Below, piece after piece: positions 1 to 4,922 of a DNA stretch of 6,304 nucleotides (position 1 is its first letter; the number at the start of each line of letters is the position of its first letter). The position numbers and the translations under genes are program-made. Source of the DNA: Anaerolineales bacterium (GTDB lineage Bacteria > Chloroflexota > Anaerolineae > B4-G1 > DUEL01); NCBI GenBank assembly GCA_015662065.1, contig DQUX01000253.1:1-6304 (forward strand). The letters are read 5' to 3'. The notes below the pieces were generated by a model, which was not told the origin of the DNA, made no database searches, and worked only from the letters and a program-made list of their open reading frames with translations.

Positions 1-2
1 AA

Positions 3-773
3 GCCCACCCCCCCCTCCAGCGGCTCTATCTGGACCTCTCCACCCGTTGGAACGGGCGCGCCGCCGCCCACTTGCTGGCCGACTCCGAGGCTACCAAGCA
101 GGACCTGGTCGCCCGTTACTCCACACCGCCGGAGAAGGTCACCGTCGCCTACCCCGGCTACGACGAGACGCTGGCCCCCGTGCGCGACCCCACCGCCGTC
201 GCCGCAGTGAAGGCCCGGTACGACATCACCGGCGACTACTTCCTCCACCTGGGCACGCTGCAACCGCGCAAGAACCTCTCCCGCCTCCTCGCTGCCTTCT
301 CCAACCTGAAATCTGAAACCCAACTGGTCCTTGCCGGCCGCGGGGGTTGGCTCTACAATGACCTCTTCGCTCAGGCCCGCCGGATGGGGCTGGAGGATCG
401 GGTTCTCTTCCCCGGCTACATCCCCGAAGCGGATAAGGCACCCCTCCTCAGTGGCGCGCTGGCCTTCGTCTTCCCCTCCCTCTACGAGGGGTTCGGTCTG
501 CCGGTGTTGGAGGCCCAGGCCTGCGGCTGCCCGGTGATCTGCGCCGACACCTCCAGCCTGCCAGAGGTGGCCGGGGAGGGGGCGCTGCTGGTGGACCCGG
601 CGGACACGGAGGGGCTGGCGAGGGGGATGGCCCGCCTGGCCCAGGACGCCGCGCTGCGGGCCGAGCTGGTGGAACGGGGCTTTGCCAACCTCCGCCGCTT
701 CTCCTGGGAAAGGTGCGCCCGCGCCGTCCTGGAGGTCATCGAGCGGCTGATGGAGGGAGAAGCGCAGCGGTGA
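3..773 (+). CDS. GT4-family glycosyltransferase, 5'-truncated by the window edge
   Basis: This is the C-terminal 256 residues of a GT-B fold, family GT4 (Glycos_transf_1) retaining glycosyltransferase. The reading frame is open to the left edge, so the true start lies outside the window. Visible signatures are 'ADSEATKQDLV' (residues 26-36 of the visible part; end of the N-terminal Rossmann domain), 'GTLQPRKNLSRLL' (84-96; start of the donor-binding domain with the PRKN loop), and 'EGFGLPVLE' (162-170; the E-x7-E motif that contacts the nucleotide sugar), followed by 'PEVAGEGALLVDP'. By family it transfers a sugar from a nucleotide donor to a growing lipid-linked or polysaccharide acceptor at the cytoplasmic face of the membrane. 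Donor and acceptor cannot be read from the sequence. Its stop overlaps the start of the WecG-like gene (GTGA), which points to one operon for exopolysaccharide or surface-glycan synthesis. Confidence 0.93.
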   Translation, partial: AHPPLQRLYLDLSTRWNGRAAAHLLADSEATKQDLVARYSTPPEKVTVAYPGYDETLAPVRDPTAVAAVKARYDITGDYFLHLGTLQPRKNLSRLLAAFSNLKSETQLVLAGRGGWLYNDLFAQARRMGLEDRVLFPGYIPEADKAPLLSGALAFVFPSLYEGFGLPVLEAQACGCPVICADTSSLPEVAGEGALLVDPADTEGLARGMARLAQDAALRAELVERGFANLRRFSWERCARAVLEVIERLMEGEAQR

Positions 774-1504
774 GCCGGACCCCACCCGTCCTCCGCATCC
801 TGGGCGTCCCGGTCCACGATGTCACCTGCGAGGAGACGTTGGGCCGGATAGCCGCCTGGATCGCCCGGGGTGGTTCTCATCAGATCGCCACCGTCAACCC
901 GGAGTTCGTGATGGCCGCCCGGCGGGCCCCGGCCTTCAGGGCGGTGCTGGAACGGGCCGACCTCTGCTTGCCCGACGGGGTGGGTATCACCCTGGCTGCC
1001 CGCTACCTGGGCCGGCCGCTCCGGGAGCGAGTGGCGGGGGTGGACCTGGTGGAGGGGCTGGCGGCGCGGGCGGCGCGGGAGGGCTGGCGACTCTTCCTCC
1101 TGGGGGCCGCCCCCGGCGTGGCGGAGAGGACCGCCGAGGCGCTGACCTCCCGCCATCCCGGGCTGGTGGTCTGCGGCACCCATGCCGGAAGCCCGGCTCC
1201 CGAGGAGGAGGAGGGGATCGTCCGGCGGGTGCGGGCTGCCCGGCCGGATGTCCTCCTGGTGGCCTACGGCGCGCCCGCGCAGGACCTCTGGCTGGCCCGC
1301 AACCTGGCCCGCACCGGCGCGGCGGTGGGCATCGGCGTCGGCGGGGCCTTCGACTACTTGGCCGGAGTCGTTCGCCGTGCTCCCCTTTGGGTCCGCCGCC
1401 TGGGCCTCGAATGGCTCTTCCGGCTGGTCCGGCAGCCCTGGCGCTGGCGCCGCCAGCTCGCCCTGCCCCAGTTCGCCCTCCTGCTCCTCCTCCGCCGCCG
1501 ATAG
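770..1504 (+). CDS. WecG/TagA/CpsF-family glycosyltransferase (GT26)
   Basis: This 244-residue protein has the normal length for the WecG/TagA/CpsF family, which adds ManNAc, ManNAcA, glucose or a similar sugar to a polyprenyl-diphosphate-linked acceptor during surface polysaccharide or teichoic acid synthesis. Family signatures run in order: 'TVNPEFV' (41-47), 'ADLCLPDGVGI' (63-73; D69 corresponds to the catalytic Asp described in TagA), 'LFLLGAAPG' (108-116), 'PDVLLVAYGAPAQDLW' (159-174), and 'GIGVGGAFDYLAG' (187-199) followed by 'RRAPLWVRRLGLEWLFRL'. The Arg/Trp-rich tail (RQPWRWRRQL) and hydrophobic end fit the membrane-associating C-terminal appendage of this family. I chose the GTG at 770 because it overlaps the upstream TGA, has GGAGGGAGA at 752-760, and the family alignment begins just after it. 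The frame also allows a GTG at 713, which would add 19 unrelated residues. The exact sugar is not predictable. Confidence 0.94.
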   Translation: MSRTPPVLRILGVPVHDVTCEETLGRIAAWIARGGSHQIATVNPEFVMAARRAPAFRAVLERADLCLPDGVGITLAARYLGRPLRERVAGVDLVEGLAARAAREGWRLFLLGAAPGVAERTAEALTSRHPGLVVCGTHAGSPAPEEEEGIVRRVRAARPDVLLVAYGAPAQDLWLARNLARTGAAVGIGVGGAFDYLAGVVRRAPLWVRRLGLEWLFRLVRQPWRWRRQLALPQFALLLLLRRR

Positions 1505-1517
1505 CCAGCCGGGCGTC

Positions 1518-1563
1518 GGGGCGGGCCTCCGTGCTCGCCCCTTGGCCTCCGTGCCCGCCCCTC
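1518..1563 (+). repeat. Tandem 20-bp direct repeat with alternative GC hairpins (possible weak terminator)
   Basis: Two adjacent copies of a 20-base unit (1524-1543 and 1544-1563, GGCCTCCGTGCyCGCCCCTy) differ at two positions. The preceding bases GGGGCGGGC (1518-1526) can pair with the end of copy 1 (1533-1541, 9 bp with one G-U, 6-base loop) or perfectly with the end of copy 2 (1553-1561, 26-base loop). The location just after the WecG-like stop fits a transcription end. However, the following bases (TTGG, or TCCTTGTTG) are not a proper U-tract, so a terminator function is only possible. Confidence 0.4.
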
Positions 1564-1592
1564 CTTGTTGCGATCCTGTTACAACTTGGTTG

Positions 1593-1633
1593 CGGTTACC
1601 GATATCCCATTGACACCCCGGCGGCGCATCGGT
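1593..1633. promoter_or_regulatory. Possible operator dyad around the -35 box
   Basis: ACCGAT at 1598-1603 and its reverse complement ATCGGT at 1628-1633 flank the -35 box, with centres 30 bp apart, close to three helical turns. The left element also forms a small palindrome, CGGTTACCG, at 1593-1601. The right arm touches the -10 box. A repressor bound here could block the promoter. No regulator is identified, and six-base arms can arise by chance. Confidence 0.3.
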
Positions 1634-1639
1634 TATACT
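1610..1639 (+). promoter_or_regulatory. Sigma-70-type promoter of the secreted glycosidase gene
   Basis: The -35 box TTGACA (1610-1615) is a perfect consensus and the -10 box TATACT (1634-1639) matches five of six, with an 18-base spacer. The predicted transcript starts near 1646, only about 13 bases before the ATG. This makes the glycosidase gene a separate transcription unit from the glycosyltransferases. Confidence 0.75.
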
Positions 1640-1646
1640 GAAGGGC

Positions 1647-1653
1647 AAGGAGG
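1647..1653 (+). promoter_or_regulatory. Strong ribosome binding site for the glycosidase
   Basis: AAGGAGG lies five bases before the ATG at 1659 and is a near-perfect Shine-Dalgarno. It begins about one base after the predicted transcription start, so the 5' leader is almost nothing but the ribosome binding site. It fixes the start at 1659. Confidence 0.8.
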
Positions 1654-1658
1654 GTGCG

Positions 1659-3809
1659 ATGAACCGTTTGCTGTTTCCTACGTTGCTTTCCCTGGCCCTG
1701 CTGGCCTTGGTGGGCCTGGCCTTCCAGCCCGCCGCCGCCGGCCCCGCCGATGTCACCCCCCTCCCGCCAGTCCAGAACCCCGATGGGCGGGCGGGGACCT
1801 GCTACTCTTTCTACTACGACCCGCCCGAGGGGCCCGACCGCCCCTTCATCCCGCTGGCCCGCGAGGCCGGATCCCGCTGGGACCGCTTCGATTTCAGTTG
1901 GCCCACCATCGAGCCGACCAACGACAACTGGAACTTCGGCCCCCACGACGACCTGGTGGACGACCTGCAGGACGGCGGGATCGAGAACATCGTCGGCATC
2001 CTCCTCTGGACCCCCGACTGGGTCGCCACGGGGGGGACGACCGCGCTATCCTTGCCCCGCTTCGACCGGCGGTCCCCCGGCTGGTACGCGCCGGTCCCCC
2101 GCACTGGCGTGGCCCGTCAGGCGGCCAGCGCCCAGTCCTCCCCGCCCCAGGGGCTGTACCTGCCCTGGGACCACCCCGACAACTACTGGGGGAACTACGT
2201 CAACACCGTCGTCTCCCACTTCGGCGACCGGGTGAAATACTGGGAGATGTGGAACGAGCCAGAGTGGGAGTACTTCTGGACCGGCACGTCCGCCGATTAC
2301 GCCCAACTGCTCAAGGTGGGCTACCTGGCGACCAAGGCGGCGTGCCCCGATTGCACCGTCCTCTTTGGGGGGCTCCATTACTGGGCCAACCCGGCCTTCT
2401 ACCGCTGGGTGCTGAACACCCTCAACGACGACCCGGACGCGCCGGCGAACAACTATTTCTTCGACGTGATGTCGGTCCACCTCTACAGCCGCTCCTCCAA
2501 CGCCTACGACGTGGTCAACACCATCCGGAGCGGGATGCTGGAGTTCGTCCCCGAGCACCCGATCTGGCTCACTGAGACCGGTGTGCCGGTGTGGGACGAC
2601 GATTTGGTGGACCCCGACCCCACCAAGTACGACTACGCCGCCACCCAGGAGGAGGCCGCTGCCTATGTGATCCAGTCCTACGCCGAAGCGTGGGCCTCCG
2701 GCGTGGAGCGGTACTTCTTCTTCCGTACCCACGACGCCGATATGTCCGAGTACTTCGGCCTGATCCGCAACGACCGCTCCCTCCGCCCCGCCTACGTCGC
2801 CTTCCAGGTCGCCACTACCTATCTGGTCTCCCCCACGATGACGACCCGCGTGGACGATCCCGATGGCACGCGGCGGGTCACCCTCTGGGGCACGCCCTGG
2901 GGCAAGCTGAGCGTTCTCTGGAACCGGACCCCCACGACCGCCACCTTTGGCTACCCCGCCATCCTCCCCACCGCCACGCTGGTGGACCGGTGGGGGGTCA
3001 CCCAGACCATCAGCGCCACGGCCGGGGTCTACACCCTCACCCTGCCGGGGGCCACCGCCAACCTGGTTGACGACCCTGATGATCCCAACGATTCCGACGA
3101 TCCCGACGACTACATCATCGGCGGCGAGCCCTACCTGGTGATCGAGGCGGACACCACCCCGCCCACGGCCACCGTCCATCCCCTGCCGGCCGTCTCCTAC
3201 TACACCATCCCGGTCTCCTGGGAGGGGGCCGACGACGCGACGGGAGTCTGGCTCTACGACATCCAGGTGCGGGAGGGGGTCAACGGCGGCTGGACCTCCT
3301 GGCTCGACCTGACCACGGCCACGTCGGCACTCTATTTCGGCGACCAGCATGATGAGATGTACTGCTTCCGCGCCCGGGCGTGGGATAACGCCGGCAACCA
3401 CGGGGAGTGGCCGATCGGGGCTCAGGCTTGCACCACCCTCGACCTGAGCCGCAGGGTTCATCTGGACCTGGAGGCGATCTTCGGGGACGCGAATTCCAAT
3501 GGGGTGTGGGACGGTGGGGAGATCACGCTGACGCAGGTCTCCCTCCGCTTCGTGGACGGGGCCGGGGCGGACGCGGTCACTCCCACGGTCGGTGCCTCCT
3601 GGGAGTTCACGGCCAGCCTGATGCCGGGGGACTACACCCTGGTCGCGGTCCCCGACGGCTGGCCCTCGCCGCCGCCAGGGTGGCTGCCCCGCTGGCTGCC
3701 GCTGGTGGTGGAGGCGGGCGGCGGTGTGCAGGAGATCTGGATAGAAGGGCTGGGCCTCCTCCCCCACAACGCCAGCCGCTATCTTCCGGTGGTGATGGCT
3801 AACCAGTGA
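1659..3809 (+). CDS. Secreted multidomain clan GH-A glycosidase (GH39/GH5-like)
   Basis: This 716-residue exported protein starts with a signal peptide (1-27: basic start, hydrophobic core LLSLALLALVGLAF, AAA|G cleavage). Residues about 45-390 look like an (alpha/beta)8 clan GH-A retaining glycoside hydrolase: 'WEMWNEPEWEYFW' (195-207) carries acid/base E200 and 'IWLTETGVP' (302-310) nucleophile E306, with 'DVMSVHLY' between. Residues 391-496 form the usual C-terminal beta domain but contain an acidic Asp-Pro run (471-484). Residues 500-595 resemble an Ig/FnIII domain ('FRARAWDNAGN'). Residues 603-695 begin with a Ca-binding-like DxNxNGxxDxGE (610-621), as in SdrD_B domains. The end is 'RYLPVVMANQ'. 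It probably hydrolyses an extracellular beta-linked glycan; family and substrate are uncertain, and GH39, GH5 or an unclassified relative are all possible. It follows glycan-synthesis genes, so trimming the organism's own polysaccharide is an alternative to nutrient degradation. Confidence 0.88.
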   Translation: MNRLLFPTLLSLALLALVGLAFQPAAAGPADVTPLPPVQNPDGRAGTCYSFYYDPPEGPDRPFIPLAREAGSRWDRFDFSWPTIEPTNDNWNFGPHDDLVDDLQDGGIENIVGILLWTPDWVATGGTTALSLPRFDRRSPGWYAPVPRTGVARQAASAQSSPPQGLYLPWDHPDNYWGNYVNTVVSHFGDRVKYWEMWNEPEWEYFWTGTSADYAQLLKVGYLATKAACPDCTVLFGGLHYWANPAFYRWVLNTLNDDPDAPANNYFFDVMSVHLYSRSSNAYDVVNTIRSGMLEFVPEHPIWLTETGVPVWDDDLVDPDPTKYDYAATQEEAAAYVIQSYAEAWASGVERYFFFRTHDADMSEYFGLIRNDRSLRPAYVAFQVATTYLVSPTMTTRVDDPDGTRRVTLWGTPWGKLSVLWNRTPTTATFGYPAILPTATLVDRWGVTQTISATAGVYTLTLPGATANLVDDPDDPNDSDDPDDYIIGGEPYLVIEADTTPPTATVHPLPAVSYYTIPVSWEGADDATGVWLYDIQVREGVNGGWTSWLDLTTATSALYFGDQHDEMYCFRARAWDNAGNHGEWPIGAQACTTLDLSRRVHLDLEAIFGDANSNGVWDGGEITLTQVSLRFVDGAGADAVTPTVGASWEFTASLMPGDYTLVAVPDGWPSPPPGWLPRWLPLVVEAGGGVQEIWIEGLGLLPHNASRYLPVVMANQ
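3069..3110 (+). repeat. In-frame 9-bp tandem repeat encoding an acidic Asp-Asp-Pro run
   Basis: Four imperfect 9-base units encode [D/N]-D-[P/S], followed by DD, giving DDPDDPNDSDDPDD at residues 471-484 of the glycosidase. The run sits in a surface loop of the beta domain just before 'YIIGGEPYLVIE'. Repeat expansion by slippage is the likely origin. The cluster of carboxylates could bind calcium or simply be a flexible loop. Confidence 0.7.
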
Positions 3810-3815
3810 TGCATA

Positions 3816-3848
3816 AGACCTCCGAGGTCGCCGGGGCCTTGGAGGTCT
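3816..3848. terminator. Strong hairpin between convergent transcription units
   Basis: Bases 3816-3829 pair with 3835-3848 in a 14-bp stem (two G-U pairs when read as + RNA) with a five-base loop. It starts seven bases after the glycosidase stop and ends 24 bases before the stop of the convergent small membrane protein gene. This is the position expected for a shared bidirectional terminator. Neither side has a clean U-tract: the + side continues CCGCTCGGTT and the - side continues TATGCATCACT. Factor-independent termination is therefore likely but not certain. Confidence 0.65.
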
Positions 3849-3872
3849 CCGCTCGGTTCAGGTCGGGGCGGC

Positions 3873-4229
3873 TTACCCAGGGGCTGGCTGGGGCCCCGCG
3901 TGGGCGCGCCGCCGGAGCAGAACCAGCGCCACGACCCCTGCCACTGATGCGGCGGAGCCCAGCGCTGCCGCCCCGATGATCAACCCCCGTCGCAGCCGGC
4001 GGGTGGCCTCCTGTCGGCGGCGGGAGGCTTCTATCAGTTCCTGCCCCAGGCTGCGCACAAAGGCCGTCGATGGCTCCACCGGCACCATCACCCTCTGGAG
4101 CCGCTCGGCCACCTCGGCCAGCCTTGGGGCGAGGCTCTCCCTCTCCCAGGGGGGGAGCGCGTTCCTCTCACCTGGCCGATTGTGTCCTCTGGGAGAGACC
4201 GTCGGCCTTCTGGTTTTCTGTTCTCTCAT
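3873..4229 (-). CDS. Small single-helix membrane protein, candidate anti-sigma factor
   Basis: This 118-residue protein has a basic N-terminal part, an amphipathic stretch (32-48, 'SLAPRLAEVAERLQRVM'), a segment 'EPSTAFVRSLGQELIEASRRR' (52-72), one predicted membrane helix (about 82-105) flanked by arginines on both sides, and a short tail. The stronger positive charge before the helix suggests an N-in orientation, leaving about 80 residues in the cytoplasm and almost nothing outside. The gene starts three bases after the ECF sigma stop, with GGGGGAGGG inside the sigma gene end as ribosome binding site, so the two are co-translated. That position is typical of an anti-sigma factor. It has no Cys or zinc-binding HxxxCxxC motif, so the role is inferred from context. 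The first 30 or so codons use AGA/AGG for six of seven arginines and overlap a palindrome, so the true start could be further in. Confidence 0.72.
   Translation of the reverse strand: MREQKTRRPTVSPRGHNRPGERNALPPWERESLAPRLAEVAERLQRVMVPVEPSTAFVRSLGQELIEASRRRQEATRRLRRGLIIGAAALGSAASVAGVVALVLLRRRAHAGPQPAPG
4141..4197. repeat. Imperfect palindrome (CTCTCCCAG ... CTGGGAGAG) inside the small membrane protein gene
   Basis: CTCTCCCAG at 4141-4149 and its exact reverse complement at 4189-4197 can be extended inward to about 13 pairs with G-U wobble. They enclose a G/A-rich stretch on the - strand. It lies over codons 11-30 of the membrane protein gene, where codon use differs from the rest. It resembles the CTCTCCC/GGGAGAG palindromic repeats I recall as common between genes in Chloroflexota and cyanobacteria. 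That resemblance is from memory and untested. Confidence 0.4.
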
Positions 4230-4232
4230 AGC

Positions 4233-4793
4233 TCAACCCTCCCCCGCCCTCTCTTCCTCCGCCAGTTGTGCCCGCAGGGCCACCAGTGTGCGGTGATAAA
4301 GGGACTTGATCGCCCCCTCAGTTCGCCCCATCACCGCGCCTATCTCTGCGTTGGACATCCCCTCTACGAATTTGAGGATCAGCAGTTCCTGCCGCTCCGG
4401 AGGGAGGCTCCGCACGACCCGTAGCAACCGCTCCTGCTCCTCTTGCTTCTCGATCGCCTCGTGGGGCTCTCGTTCGCGGCTCTTACCTCCCCCTACCGCT
4501 TCCAGCGCCACCACCGGCCTCCGGCTCCGGTCCCGCAGCCAGTTGGCCACCACGTTGTGGGCGATCCGATAGAGCCAGGCGGCGAAAGGGAGGCCCCGGT
4601 CCTGATAGCGCGGCAGACTTTTCAGGGCCCGGTAGAAGGTCCGCGCCGTCAGGTCTTCGGCGTCCTGCGGGTTGCCCGTTCGGTAGTAGAGGTACCGGTA
4701 GATCCGACCGACGTACCGCTCGTAGAGGGTGCCGAAGGCCTCCGGTTCTTCCTTCGCCAGGGCGATCAGTTCGCTGTCGCTCAGTTCGGTCAC
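4233..4793 (-). CDS. ECF-subfamily RNA polymerase sigma factor
   Basis: With the GTG start at 4793 this is a 186-residue sigma-70 family protein, the normal ECF length. Region 2 covers 'AFGTLYERYVGRIYRYLYYRTGNPQDAEDLTARTF...' through 'WLYRIAHNVVANWLRDR' (core binding and -10 recognition). A linker with many charged residues follows. Region 4 has 'LPPERQELLILKFVEGMSNAEIGAVMGRTEGAIKSLYHRTLVALR', with the helix-turn-helix that reads the -35 element. There is no region 1 or 3. The frame continues upstream to an ATG at 4907, adding 38 residues. I prefer GTG 4793 because G/C at third positions is about 21 of 38 codons in the upstream stretch against 32 of 38 in the first codons after it, the stretch has no sigma features, and GAAGGGG precedes the GTG. 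The gene lies between a TPR gene and a membrane protein gene in one operon. Confidence 0.9.
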   Translation of the reverse strand: MTELSDSELIALAKEEPEAFGTLYERYVGRIYRYLYYRTGNPQDAEDLTARTFYRALKSLPRYQDRGLPFAAWLYRIAHNVVANWLRDRSRRPVVALEAVGGGKSREREPHEAIEKQEEQERLLRVVRSLPPERQELLILKFVEGMSNAEIGAVMGRTEGAIKSLYHRTLVALRAQLAEEERAGEG

Positions 4794-4922
4794 GCCGGCC
4801 CCTTCTTCTCGAAAGGTGCGTTGGCGTTCAATATTAGAAAACACTGTTGCCTCTCTCTGGTTGCGCCATCTGCGCCCGTTGCCCGTATCATACGTGGCCC
4901 GTTTCATCTTCTCCGCGCCCCC
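4794..4922 (-). promoter_or_regulatory. Leader region upstream of the sigma gene with an 11-bp palindrome
   Basis: If the sigma gene starts at GTG 4793, this 129-base stretch is non-coding; otherwise 4794-4907 encodes a 38-residue N-terminal extension starting at an ATG preceded closely by GGAG. It is richer in A and T than the flanks. It contains a perfect palindrome CGTATCATACG (4884-4894), and on the - strand a TAATAT that could be a -10 box but lacks a recognisable -35. It could hold an operator or an internal promoter for the sigma gene. Confidence 0.35.

Noticed and set aside
713..769. Upstream GTG start for the WecG-like gene
   Set aside because: The extra 19 residues match no family pattern and lie wholly within the glycosyltransferase gene. 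The GTG at 770 has a better ribosome site and the usual 4-base overlap.
1583..1603. ECF-type promoter (AAC ... CGAT) upstream of the glycosidase
   Set aside because: The spacing between the two elements is about 14 bases, shorter than the usual 16-17, and a much better sigma-70 promoter lies just downstream.
482..1756. Long antisense open frame (424 codons) opposite both glycosyltransferases and the promoter gap
   Set aside because: It crosses well-supported genes and a promoter, and its product shows no family signature.
1565..2575. Overlapping + strand open frame of 336 codons across the glycosidase start
   Set aside because: It is out of frame with the signal peptide and catalytic motifs, and its product is Arg/Pro/Gly-rich without a domain.
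2046..3767. Long antisense open frame (573 codons) opposite the glycosidase gene
   Set aside because: The product is a low-complexity Gly/Val/Arg-rich string with no recognisable domain. It is explained by high G+C making stops rare opposite a real gene.
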